Part shown: positions 8,940-17,152 of the stretch, in pieces
Layout of the letters: each line of letters opens with the position of its first letter
Position numbering within the stretch: the first letter of the stretch is position 1
NCBI GenBank assembly: GCA_003797895.1
Contig: RKQB01000002.1
Span: forward strand, 794,033 to 858,032
Reading direction: 5' to 3'
DNA length: 64,000 nucleotides
Source of the DNA: Cyclobacteriaceae bacterium YHN15
GTDB taxonomy: Bacteria; Bacteroidota; Bacteroidia; Cytophagales; Cyclobacteriaceae
Notes under the pieces: generated by a model
Database searches by the model: none
What the model saw: the letters and a program-made list of their open reading frames with translations, nothing else
Told to the model about the DNA's origin: nothing
Position numbers and translations under genes: made by a program

Positions 8940-9458
8940 TCAAAGGTATTTTTCCTTCAAAACTTGAAGATGATGAACTGTATGTCCTGCTATAATATGA
9001 AAGAGTGCACGTACAGAGGCAGGATTATTATTAGCCAAACCAGTATTCGAATAGACAGTTTCAGAGAGGTTCTTTAACAATGAAACCAAAGCATATCTGG
9101 ACATTTCAAACTCCTCTAACAGTTGCATTAGGGGAACATCATTAAACTTTCCCTGTACCACGTAGGAATCCTGATCAAAGCCCGGAAGTGAAAGCTGTTC
9201 ACCCCTTGCAATGCAAAGTGCCCTATAAGCCATTATCCTGTCTGTATCTGTCAAATGACCTAACAATTCTTTTGCAGACCATTTACCCTCTGCGTAAGGT
9301 AAATTGCTTTTCAATTCACCTAGCTTTTCAAATATATTTCTTACTTCCTCTATTTGGGATAAGAGCAAAACCGGAATATCAAGGCCTTTGACGTAGGAAA
9401 TGTATCCTTCATAATAAGCCCCATATTCACCTTCCTTTGGTATCAATTGTTCGTTCAT
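8940..9458 (-). CDS. DinB-family four-helix metalloprotein
   Basis: A 172-aa protein with the DinB/YfiT-type four-helix bundle pattern. Potential metal-binding histidines are in E-L-L-G-H-L-T-D-T-D (about residue 68) and in the C-terminal H-I-I-A-G-H-T-V-H-H-L motif (about residues 153-163), with W-S-A-K-E before the first His, as in most members. Such proteins include putative thiol-dependent transferases; no substrate is predictable. It stands alone, head-to-head with the M28 peptidase gene (69 bp between start codons), so the two probably share a divergent promoter region. Confidence 0.8.
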   Translation of the reverse strand: MNEQLIPKEGEYGAYYEGYISYVKGLDIPVLLLSQIEEVRNIFEKLGELKSNLPYAEGKWSAKELLGHLTDTDRIMAYRALCIARGEQLSLPGFDQDSYVVQGKFNDVPLMQLLEEFEMSRYALVSLLKNLSETVYSNTGLANNNPASVRALFHIIAGHTVHHLQVLKEKYL

Positions 9459-9527
9459 GTAATAAGGTTTTAAATTTGATGTCTCTACAAGTAAATTTAA
9501 ATTATAATATCAGAAACCTTCTTACTA

Positions 9528-10877
9528 ATGAAAAGAATTATACTTCTCATCACTTTCTTTACCGTTCATTTTTCTTTTGCCCAAACCCAGCTCATTCACC
9601 GGAATGCTGTTATCGCAGGTATGGTCAATGAAATATCTTCTGAAAATCTGGAAAAATATGTCAGGGATCTGGCCGGGTTCAGAACAAGACATACCTTAAG
9701 CGCAAATAATGAAAATGAGGGAATCTTAGCCTCCCAAAATTACGTCCTTAATCTTTTTAAATCATTTGAATCTTCTTCAAATGGCAGGCTAAGCTCTTAT
9801 ATTGATACTTTTACCATTCTGGCAGATGGAAGAAGAATTCCAACAGACAGCCAATTGGGAAATGTCATGGCCACTTTGAAAGGTACTGATCCAAATGATG
9901 ACAGGATTTTTATCATTTCTGCACACATTGACAGTAGGGCTTTGGATGTGATGAATAAAGAAATTGATGCTCCGGGAGCCAATGATGACGGATCAGGTGT
10001 AGCAGCTGTCATTGAATTGGCAAGGATCATGTCCAACAATTCCTATCCGGCCACTATTGTTTTTGTCATTGTTTCAGGAGAAGAACAAGGTTTAAAAGGC
10101 GCCGCATACCTGGCTGAGAAAGCAAAAAATGAAAATTGGAATCTAGTGGCTATGCTCAATAATGATATGATCGGAAATAGCTTCTCTTCGGAAACAAATA
10201 TCAATGATAATACCAAAGTGAGGATTTTTTCTGAAGGAGTTCCTGCAGCGGAAACAGAAAGAATGGCCGCAATACGCAGGTATACCAATGGTGAAAATGA
10301 CAGCAAATCAAGACAATTGGCCCGCTATATGAAAGAAGTCGGGGAAAGGTATGTGGATCAATTGGAAGTTAAATTGGTCTATAGAAATGACAGGTTTTTA
10401 AGAGGAGGAGATCATACGCCTTTTGCACAGCAAGGGTTCACGGCCATCAGGGTATGTGAAATGAATGAAAATTATTACCACCAACATGAAAATGTAAGGG
10501 AAGAAAACGGAATTCAATATGGCGATCTTCCTGAGTTTGTTGATTTTGAATACATGAGAAAAATCACAGGGATCAACCTTGCATCATTGGCTTCACTGGC
10601 ATCCGCACCATCCGAGCCCAATAACGTGGGAATTGACGTAAGAAAATTGAGCAATACTTCCACGCTAAGATGGGAAGCCCCTGAAAAAGGAAAAGCAAAA
10701 GGTTATTATGTGCTGATGAGAGAAACGGATGCTTCTATGTGGCAGAAGAAATTCTACACGGAAGAAACTTCATTGACTATTCCCTATTCCAAGGACAATT
10801 ACTTCTTTGCTGTACAAGCAGTAGGCGAAGAAGGACATGAAAGTTTGGCGGTTTTCCCACAGCCTATTACCAGGTAA
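9528..10877 (+). CDS. Secreted M28-family zinc aminopeptidase with C-terminal Fn3-like domain
   Basis: A 449-aa exported peptidase with signal peptide MKRIILLITFFTVHFSFAQ. The M28 two-zinc centre is complete: H133 and D135 (S-A-H-I-D), bridging D153 in G-A-N-D-D-G-S-G, catalytic pair E185-E186 in S-G-E-E-Q-G, D213 in N-N-D-M-I-G-N, and the final His in the Y-Y-H-Q-H-E-N stretch. The ending (about residues 360-449) has the W-E-A-P...G-Y-Y-V-L-M-R...Y-F-F-A-V-Q-A strand pattern of fibronectin type III. It is likely to trim peptides in the periplasm or outside the cell. The 132-bp repeat array begins 6 bp after its stop. Confidence 0.88.
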   Translation: MKRIILLITFFTVHFSFAQTQLIHRNAVIAGMVNEISSENLEKYVRDLAGFRTRHTLSANNENEGILASQNYVLNLFKSFESSSNGRLSSYIDTFTILADGRRIPTDSQLGNVMATLKGTDPNDDRIFIISAHIDSRALDVMNKEIDAPGANDDGSGVAAVIELARIMSNNSYPATIVFVIVSGEEQGLKGAAYLAEKAKNENWNLVAMLNNDMIGNSFSSETNINDNTKVRIFSEGVPAAETERMAAIRRYTNGENDSKSRQLARYMKEVGERYVDQLEVKLVYRNDRFLRGGDHTPFAQQGFTAIRVCEMNENYYHQHENVREENGIQYGDLPEFVDFEYMRKITGINLASLASLASAPSEPNNVGIDVRKLSNTSTLRWEAPEKGKAKGYYVLMRETDASMWQKKFYTEETSLTIPYSKDNYFFAVQAVGEEGHESLAVFPQPITR

Positions 10878-10883
10878 AACTTA

Positions 10884-11394
10884 GCTTCCCGAAATTTGCA
10901 ATTTCGGGAAATGATAATGCAGATTTATAATCCGCTTCTCGAAATTTGCAATTTCGAGAAATGATAATGCGGATTTATAATCCGCAAATCTCTTTACCAA
11001 ATAGGAACAAAGGAATTAAAAATCCCTGACATCGCTCTTCGGAATTACAAATACCGAAGAGCTGCGCTTCTCGAAATTTATAATTTCGAGAAATGATAAT
11101 GCGGATTTATAATCCGCAAATCTCTTTACCAAATAGGAACAAAGGAATTAAAAATCCCTGACATCACTCTTCGGAATTACAAATACTGAAGAGCTGCGCT
11201 TCCCGAAATTTATAATTTCGAGAAACGATAAAGCGGATTTATAATCCGCAAATCTCTTTACCAAATAGGAACAAAGGAATTAAAAATCCCTGACATCACT
11301 CTTTGGAATTACAAATACTGAAGAGCTGCGCTTCCCGAAATTTGCAATTTCGAGACTGGATAGAATGGATTTTTAATCCATAATTCTCATATTT
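10884..11394 (+). repeat. Left array of the 132-bp four-hairpin repeat
   Basis: Direct tandem copies begin (GCTTC box) at 10884 (50-bp partial), 10934, 11066, 11198 and 11330 (truncated and diverged); the full units are spaced by exactly 132 bp. Each unit carries four inverted repeats: TTCTCGAAATT with AATTTCGAGAA, GCGGATT with AATCCGC, GGATT with AATCC, and CTCTTCGG with CCGAAGAG. Some copies vary on both arms together (CCCG/CGGG against CTCG/CGAG). The array fills the whole space between the M28 peptidase stop and the leader of the RAYT gene, and could also act as a transcriptional stop. Confidence 0.92.
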
Positions 11395-11502
11395 TCAAAT
11401 AATCTGAATTTTTCATCAGCCATTTTTTTTAATCGGATACTTATCCGTTTAAAGTGATGTTTTTTTTTCAATGATCTCGATTTTTGTGTAAAAATATTAA
11501 TT

Positions 11503-12030
11503 ATGGGCTTTTCATATCAAATTCAAGATCAATTTGCACCTCATTTTGTCACATTTACAGTTCGCCAATGGATAGATGTTTTTACAAGAAGATGTTATGC
11601 AGATATTTTAATTGATAGTCTTAAATTCTGTCAAAAAAACAAGGGGTTGAAAATTTATGCATGGGTAATTATGAGTAACCACTGCCATTTGATAGTATCT
11701 TCTGACAAAGTGCCTCTTTCTGACATTATAAGAGATTTCAAAAAGTTCACATCAAAAGCTATATATGATGCAATAGCTACTAATCCGGAAGAAAGTCGAA
11801 AAAAGTGGTTGCTATGGATCTTAAAAAAGAATGAAAAAATTTGGTTTTGGAAAAACGGATACCATGGGGAAGAAATTTTTTCGGAGAGTTTTTTGATGAC
11901 CAAAATCAATTATATACACCAAAACCCAGTTAGAGCTGGTATTGTAGAAAAAGAAGAAGAATATATCTACAGCAGTTGTGGAGATTTCTTTGGAATCCGA
12001 AAGGGGAAAATTGATTTAGAGGATATTTGA
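11503..12030 (+). CDS. REP-associated tyrosine transposase (RAYT), Y1/IS200-like
   Basis: A 175-aa HUH single-strand nuclease of the TnpA_REP group. The metal-binding HxH is in M-S-N-H-C-H-L (H60, H62), and the candidate nucleophile is Y137 in K-I-N-Y-I-H-Q-N-P-V-R-A-G, the best known signature of these proteins. RAYTs are domesticated relatives of IS200/IS605 transposases that nick and process REP hairpins and usually occur as one copy per genome. This gene is flanked on both sides, in one orientation, by arrays of a 132-bp hairpin repeat, its presumed substrate. ATG 11503 starts directly in the conserved N-terminal beta strand. No partner gene or IS ends are visible. Confidence 0.9.
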   Translation: MGFSYQIQDQFAPHFVTFTVRQWIDVFTRRCYADILIDSLKFCQKNKGLKIYAWVIMSNHCHLIVSSDKVPLSDIIRDFKKFTSKAIYDAIATNPEESRKKWLLWILKKNEKIWFWKNGYHGEEIFSESFLMTKINYIHQNPVRAGIVEKEEEYIYSSCGDFFGIRKGKIDLEDI

Positions 12031-12097
12031 TTCAAATATTTTAAAATTTCAATTTCCTGTATCAATCATATAAGAGAAGTTTTTCAATGCTTTTAGC

Positions 12098-12719
12098 GCT
12101 TCCCGAAATTTATAATTTCGGGAAATGATAATGCAGATTTATAATCCGCAAACCACTCCAAAAGTAAAGGAAAAAGGGATTAAAAATCCCTGACATCGCT
12201 CTTCGGAATTACATATACCGAAGAGCTGCGCTTCTCGAAATTTATAATTTCCGGAAACGATAAAGCGGATTTATAATCCGCAAACCACTCCAAAAGTAAT
12301 AGAAAAAGGGATTAAAAATCCCTGACATCGCTCTTCGGAATTACATATACCGAAGAGCTGTGCTTCCCGAAATTTGCAATTTCGAGAAATGATAATGCAG
12401 ATTTATAATCCGCAAACCACTCCAAAAGTAATAGAAAAAGGGATTAAAAATCCCTGACATCGCTCTTCGGAATTACAAATACCGAAGAGCTGCGCTTCTC
12501 GAAATTTATAATTTCGGGAAACGATAATGCGGATTTATAATCCGCAAATCTCTTTACCAAATAGGAACAAAGGGATTAAAAATCCCTGACATCACTCTTC
12601 GGAATTACATATACCGAAGAGCTGCGCTTCTCGAAATTTGCAATTTCGAGAAATGATAATGCGGATTTATAATCCGCAAACCATTCCAAAAGTAAAGGAA
12701 AAAGGGATTAAAAATCCTA
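12098..12719 (+). repeat. Right array of the 132-bp four-hairpin repeat
   Basis: Five direct units start at 12098, 12230, 12362, 12494 and 12626, again with exact 132-bp spacing and in the same orientation as the left array. The last is cut after hairpin 3, where the repeat meets the stop codon of the convergent symporter gene (12717-12719). The spacer between hairpins 2 and 3 occurs in two forms: one beginning ATCTCTTTACC (left array units and 12494), the other ACCACTCC or ACCATTCC (12098, 12230, 12362, 12626). This mosaic implies exchange between units. Confidence 0.92.
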
Positions 12720-14465
12720 GGTATTACTTTTCGGGTTTTCAAATCCTGCAGAACCAATTTTTGGACCGGGCAAAATCAACTGGAGTAAGGCTGCAAACAA
12801 CATTACTGCTATGCATCCAATGACATTGTACCAAAGGAATCCGATACTGATATCGAAACCTAAAAAGGTGCTTTCATTATTGTAATGGATAAGCAATACT
12901 ATGGCTTCTGCAATGAATGCTGCTATAAATACCGCATTTCCCCTAACCCACTTCATATAAAACCCTACGATGAAAATTCCCAGAATCGTGCCGTAAAAAA
13001 GAGAACCTAACAAATTCACCGCCTGAATAAGGTTCTCAAACAAAGTGGCATAGGTCGCAAATAATATGGCAAATACCCCCCAAATGGCTGTAAATACTTT
13101 AGAAGATACCAAATAATGGTATTGATTCCCTTTTGTGACAATGGATCGCTTATAAATATCCATGGTGGAAGTTGCGCCTAAAGCGTTCAATTCCGAGGCA
13201 GTAGAAGACATGGCGGCACTGAAAATAACCGCAAAAAGCAATCCTACTACACCAGTGGGTAAGTAATCCATGACAAAGCGCATAAAAACATAATCCGTAT
13301 CCCTTGTTTCAGCAGTAGGATTGTTTTTCACAATCAAATCTTTCACCTCAGATCTCACCTTCTCCTGATAGACCATTTGTTCTTTGATTTTATCCTTTGC
13401 CTCCGCAACACCGGAATCATCATTGGATTCTACTGCCTGCAAGAGAGATTGGATATGAAGGTTTTTTTCCTGAAACACCTGGGAAAACTCCTCCTGCAAA
13501 AGGATAAAATCTTCCCTGTAGGCTGAATTTTCCAATTGATCGGTCTGTACCTTGTTGAAAACAACCGGTGGTTGAAAAAATTGATAAAACACAAAAACCA
13601 TCACACCAATAAAGAGTATGACAAACTGCATAGGTACTTTGAGCAAGCCGTTCATCATCAGGCCCATCCTGCTTTGGGTAAGTGAACTCCCCGAAAGGTA
13701 TCTTTGAACCTGTGACTGATCCGTTCCAAAATACGACATGAATAGGAATAAGGCTGCGGTCATCCCCGACCAGAAATTGTACCTATCTGATAAATTCAAC
13801 TCAAAATTGACAATATTGAGCTTATCCATTTTACCTGCAACATGCAGGGCTTCGGAAAAATTTACCGGAAGCATTTTGATGACCAAAATTCCAGCCAATA
13901 TCATCCCCCCCATCATCACTGCCATTTGTTGTTTCTGTGTAATTGAAACAGCTTTAGTGCCACCTGATACTGTATAAATGATAACCAGAACCCCAATGAA
14001 TACATTGGTGAAAGTCAAATTCCATCCTAAAAGTGTCGAAAGAATAATGGCCGGGGCGTAAATGGTAATTCCTGCCGCCAGCCCTCTTTGTATCAAAAAC
14101 AAAAATGCAGCCAAGGTCCTGGTTTTGAGATCAAATCTTTCCTCCAAAAACTCATAGGCAGTATAGACTTTGAGTCTATAGTAAATAGGAAGGAAAGTAA
14201 CAGATAGGATAATCATGGCCAAGGGCAGTCCAAAGTAAAACTGTATGAATCGCATCCCGTCTTCATAAGCCTGGCCTGGCGTACTCAAAAAGGTAATAGC
14301 CGAAGCTTGTGTCGCCATAATGGAAAGTCCTATGGTCCACCAATTCATACTTCCGGTGCCCCTGATATAGCTTTCCATATCCTTTTCACCATAAGTTTTA
14401 TAAACCCCATAACCCACTATCGCCAATAGTGTACTGAACAGGATAACCCAATCCCAAAAACTCAT
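12717..14465 (-). CDS. Sodium:solute symporter (SSS family)
   Basis: A 582-aa integral membrane transporter with about 13 hydrophobic segments. Family hallmarks are W-W-T-I-G-L-S-I-M-A-T-Q-A-S-A-I-T-F-L-S-T-P-G in the first discontinuous helix (residues 42-65), Y-T-A-Y-E-F-L-E-E-R-F at 137-147 and A-V-I-F-S-A-A-M-S-S-T-A-S-E-L-N-A. A long hydrophilic, Glu/Gln-rich loop (about residues 325-405) is inserted before that motif. The substrate (sugar, sialic acid, amino acid or other) cannot be read. Its start ATG overlaps the stop of a 33-aa membrane ORF, and the PIG-L deacetylase gene is just upstream, suggesting uptake linked to deacetylated sugar products. The stop codon falls at the end of the repeat array. 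Confidence 0.9.
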   Translation of the reverse strand: MSFWDWVILFSTLLAIVGYGVYKTYGEKDMESYIRGTGSMNWWTIGLSIMATQASAITFLSTPGQAYEDGMRFIQFYFGLPLAMIILSVTFLPIYYRLKVYTAYEFLEERFDLKTRTLAAFLFLIQRGLAAGITIYAPAIILSTLLGWNLTFTNVFIGVLVIIYTVSGGTKAVSITQKQQMAVMMGGMILAGILVIKMLPVNFSEALHVAGKMDKLNIVNFELNLSDRYNFWSGMTAALFLFMSYFGTDQSQVQRYLSGSSLTQSRMGLMMNGLLKVPMQFVILFIGVMVFVFYQFFQPPVVFNKVQTDQLENSAYREDFILLQEEFSQVFQEKNLHIQSLLQAVESNDDSGVAEAKDKIKEQMVYQEKVRSEVKDLIVKNNPTAETRDTDYVFMRFVMDYLPTGVVGLLFAVIFSAAMSSTASELNALGATSTMDIYKRSIVTKGNQYHYLVSSKVFTAIWGVFAILFATYATLFENLIQAVNLLGSLFYGTILGIFIVGFYMKWVRGNAVFIAAFIAEAIVLLIHYNNESTFLGFDISIGFLWYNVIGCIAVMLFAALLQLILPGPKIGSAGFENPKSNT

Positions 14466-14563
14466 GAATAGCTAATTTTAAGCCAGTAAAACAAAGCAAT
14501 CAAGATTGCCAAAACAACCATCTGTGCCACATACCAATTTTTCCACTTGATGTTATCTTTCAC
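14462..14563 (-). CDS. 33-aa single-pass membrane peptide coupled to the symporter
   Basis: A short frame that is easily missed. It starts at GTG 14563, inside the last codons of the PIG-L gene, and ends with TGA 14462-14464, which overlaps the ATG of the symporter. It encodes a basic/aromatic head (K-D-N-I-K-W-K-N-W-Y) then one hydrophobic helix (V-A-Q-M-V-V-L-A-I-L-I-A-L-F-Y-W-L) and K-I-S-Y-S. An upstream in-frame TAG leaves no other start. Both ends overlap neighbours, the mark of translational coupling. Small membrane partners are known for some SSS transporters; a helper role is inference. Confidence 0.6.
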   Translation of the reverse strand: MKDNIKWKNWYVAQMVVLAILIALFYWLKISYS

Positions 14564-17018
14564 TTCCCTGCTCTATTAGATTTATAAATAGTTTCACAGC
14601 TCCGGGAACGCCTGCAGGCAATAACCTGAACCAGGAGATACCTGAATAAGTATAGGTTCCTTTGCCATATTGTGTAAACAGCAATGATCCCATGGAAGGG
14701 TTTTCTCCTGGATCCTGCATGGTAAATGGTGTTGAATATGCAGGATCCCAATTACTGGTAAAGTAAAGACCCCTTTCCTGCACCCATCCATCAAAATCAC
14801 GCATCGTAATTTTATTTGGAATACGTAACAAAGGATGGGAGAAATCAACCTTTACAGGAGAGTCCTCCACCGCTACCCTATCTCTTGAAATGGAGAATGG
14901 ATAAGGACCAAGATCCCTTGTCAATAGAGGCGAAGCGGTATTGTACTGAACAATTAGATTTCCTCCATCTTTTACATATTCCATAAGTTGATCCACATTA
15001 TTGGCAAGATTCTGATTGACATTAAAGGCCCTGATTCCTACAATGACAGTCTTAAAATCAGTCAGACGGTTTTTTCTTAAATCCGCATCATCCAAAATAC
15101 TGACTTGATAGCCCAAGCTCCTGAGCACTTCCGGCACATCATCTCCTGCTCCTGGAATATAGCCGATTTGTTGTCCCGAGGTCTTTAAATCCATTTTCAC
15201 CAAATTCAAAGTAGTATTGGTAAAGTAAGTCAGATTAGGAATATGCTTATAAATTATCCTTTTAGTATCCTGACTGAATTTCCTACCATCCGGAGTCACA
15301 TAATTGATCCATATTTCTTTCTTTTCTTGATCAGAGTCTAAAAATTTAACAGTGTATAAAACCCTGTTTCTCCTTTCATCTTCCAAGATATTCATGATTT
15401 GATATTGGTCATTATCTAACCCCTTAATTTCAATATTTCCGCCCTTTATAAACTTATCCCTGAAGGAAACATCCACTCTCAATAAATCATCAGCCCCAGG
15501 TATTAAAAATAAATTGGCCTTATCCAAACTGACATTCACTTCAGGAACCAACGTAAAGGGCTGATTCACTTCACCGTCCACTTGATCATTGTATTTATAG
15601 GTTAAAGCCAATTCCATTGGTATACTTTGATCTTCAATTTGCAAATTGAGACTGCCCTTCAATGTGGCCCCATTCACTGGAGGTCCTATTTTCATAAGAT
15701 CATCAATTCCGAAAATGCTATTATCCAATGGGTTTTTTAACCAAAAGGGTTGGGAAATAGGATAATCTCTTGGAATCTGAATTTCAAATGCCTTGGATAC
15801 AGGCTCATTATCCTTGGCAACCGCATTTAAATCTTGATGGAAAATCCCGGAGACAAAAGTTCCCAACTGAACGGGAAAGGCGCTGGGATTATTGAATATC
15901 AATTCCACATTAATTTTTTCTCCGGTATAGGCGATTTCCTTCCGTACAATAAATTCTGCTTTCACTCCCATGACATCCAAAATCAACTGATTGATATCCC
16001 CTTGCTTCTCCTTTACCCAATTGGAAGAATCCCCTTGACCGTCTAGTAACCTTTTGATTACCAGTAAATTCCCTACATTGTTTTGGGGATGGAGAAAATC
16101 AAATTCCTGTATGGTTTTATTAATTGCTTTTCTAATTTCATTACCATTTTCCAATTGACCCCACCTACTGCTTATGCCATCAAAAGGAGTATCATAAAAT
16201 GCTTCCCCCTTGACCATCTCAATAAAATCATTCCCCCTCCCTATTTGGGAAGTGGATCCAAACCCCTGCGATTTGTGCATGGTACGGCTATCAGCTGCTA
16301 TTTGAGAATAGGTAGTTCCTAATAAGGGATTAAACTCTCCTACCATAAAGCGATGATATACCTTACCCTCTTCAGGTTCATATTGACCGCCCCAGTTATA
16401 GGCATTCCAAAAAATCCTTTTTGCCTGCCAGGGCTGGGTGTACTTCAATTGTTCAGGAAACACATTTGGGTCAGCAGCTTTTGAAAAAGCTTCCACACTC
16501 AACAAAGCAGAAGAGGTATGGTGTCCGTGTGTGGTTCCGGGGATTGTATTAAACCTGTTGATGATAATATCAGGCTGATAACTCCTAATAATCCAAACCA
16601 CATCCGAAAGAAGCTTTTCCCTGTCCCAGTTATTAAAGGTCTCATCGGGATTTTTACTGAAACCAAAATCCAATGCCCTTGAGAAAAACTGTCTACCCCC
16701 ATCTGTTTCCCTTGCCCTCAACAATTCATGGGTACGGATCAAACCCAATTCAATCCCCAATTCCTTTCCGATGAGGTTTTGCCCCCCATCACCACGGGTC
16801 AGCGATAGGTATGCTACTTCTGCATGCTCTGCATTGGCCAGATAAGCAATAAGTCTGGTATTTTCATCATCCGGATGCGCAGCTACATAAAGCACTCTTT
16901 TAGTCTCCTGGAACCTGAGTAAATCATGATAAATGATGGAAGAAGGCTTGCTTTGCGCAAATAAGTTAAAAGAAGCAAAAAAGCATAAGTTGAACAGCCA
17001 CCAATTTAGGTTTTTCAT
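14553..17018 (-). CDS. Secreted PIG-L-type (LmbE) deacetylase, long form
   Basis: An 821-aa exported protein with signal peptide (residues 1-21, ending F-A-Q). The PIG-L zinc motif A-H-P-D-D-E is at about 47-52, and the third ligand region is T-H-G-H-H-T near residue 164. G-D-G-G-Q-N and E-L-L-R-A-R-E-T-D-G-G are family landmarks. After the approximately 300-residue catalytic domain come beta-rich modules (about 350-590) and a C-terminal region (about 600-821) resembling a ThuA/glutaminase-like Rossmann fold, with V-I-V-G-I-R-A-F-N-V-N and G-G-N-L-I-V-Q-Y-N-T. Likely N-deacetylation of an acetyl-amino sugar or glycan in the periplasm. The downstream 33-aa ORF and symporter are coupled to it. 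Confidence 0.85.
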   Translation of the reverse strand: MKNLNWWLFNLCFFASFNLFAQSKPSSIIYHDLLRFQETKRVLYVAAHPDDENTRLIAYLANAEHAEVAYLSLTRGDGGQNLIGKELGIELGLIRTHELLRARETDGGRQFFSRALDFGFSKNPDETFNNWDREKLLSDVVWIIRSYQPDIIINRFNTIPGTTHGHHTSSALLSVEAFSKAADPNVFPEQLKYTQPWQAKRIFWNAYNWGGQYEPEEGKVYHRFMVGEFNPLLGTTYSQIAADSRTMHKSQGFGSTSQIGRGNDFIEMVKGEAFYDTPFDGISSRWGQLENGNEIRKAINKTIQEFDFLHPQNNVGNLLVIKRLLDGQGDSSNWVKEKQGDINQLILDVMGVKAEFIVRKEIAYTGEKINVELIFNNPSAFPVQLGTFVSGIFHQDLNAVAKDNEPVSKAFEIQIPRDYPISQPFWLKNPLDNSIFGIDDLMKIGPPVNGATLKGSLNLQIEDQSIPMELALTYKYNDQVDGEVNQPFTLVPEVNVSLDKANLFLIPGADDLLRVDVSFRDKFIKGGNIEIKGLDNDQYQIMNILEDERRNRVLYTVKFLDSDQEKKEIWINYVTPDGRKFSQDTKRIIYKHIPNLTYFTNTTLNLVKMDLKTSGQQIGYIPGAGDDVPEVLRSLGYQVSILDDADLRKNRLTDFKTVIVGIRAFNVNQNLANNVDQLMEYVKDGGNLIVQYNTASPLLTRDLGPYPFSISRDRVAVEDSPVKVDFSHPLLRIPNKITMRDFDGWVQERGLYFTSNWDPAYSTPFTMQDPGENPSMGSLLFTQYGKGTYTYSGISWFRLLPAGVPGAVKLFINLIEQGSER

Positions 17019-17101
17019 AGTCGGTTAATTTTGCCAAAATCTACATGAAGCATCAAAGAAAAAAAACTTAAATTTTATTAAAGGGTTTGGATCAGTTTAA
17101 A

Positions 17102-17132
17102 CAAAAAAAAGCTATCCTTGAAGGATAGCTTT
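17102..17132 (-). terminator. Rho-independent terminator of the TPR gene
   Basis: A perfect 10-bp stem (AGCTATCCTT with AAGGATAGCT, loop 2 nt or less) is followed on the minus strand by eight U residues. It begins about 21 bp after the stop of the gene ending at 17153. Confidence 0.85.
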
Positions 17133-17152
17133 AATTTAAGAATAAAGTTGAT

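Noticed and set aside
11503..12030. Complete IS200/IS605 insertion sequence
   Set aside because: The protein is a RAYT (N-P-V-R-A-G signature) and no subterminal IS ends or TnpB were found, so it is not annotated as a mobile element.
10884..12719. CRISPR array
   Set aside because: Units are 132 bp with no unique spacers and each holds four hairpins; no cas genes are near. They fit a RAYT-linked repeat instead.
12638..12823. 61-codon open frame running out of the repeat array
   Set aside because: It is antisense to the symporter's end and begins inside a repeat unit; no protein signal is visible.
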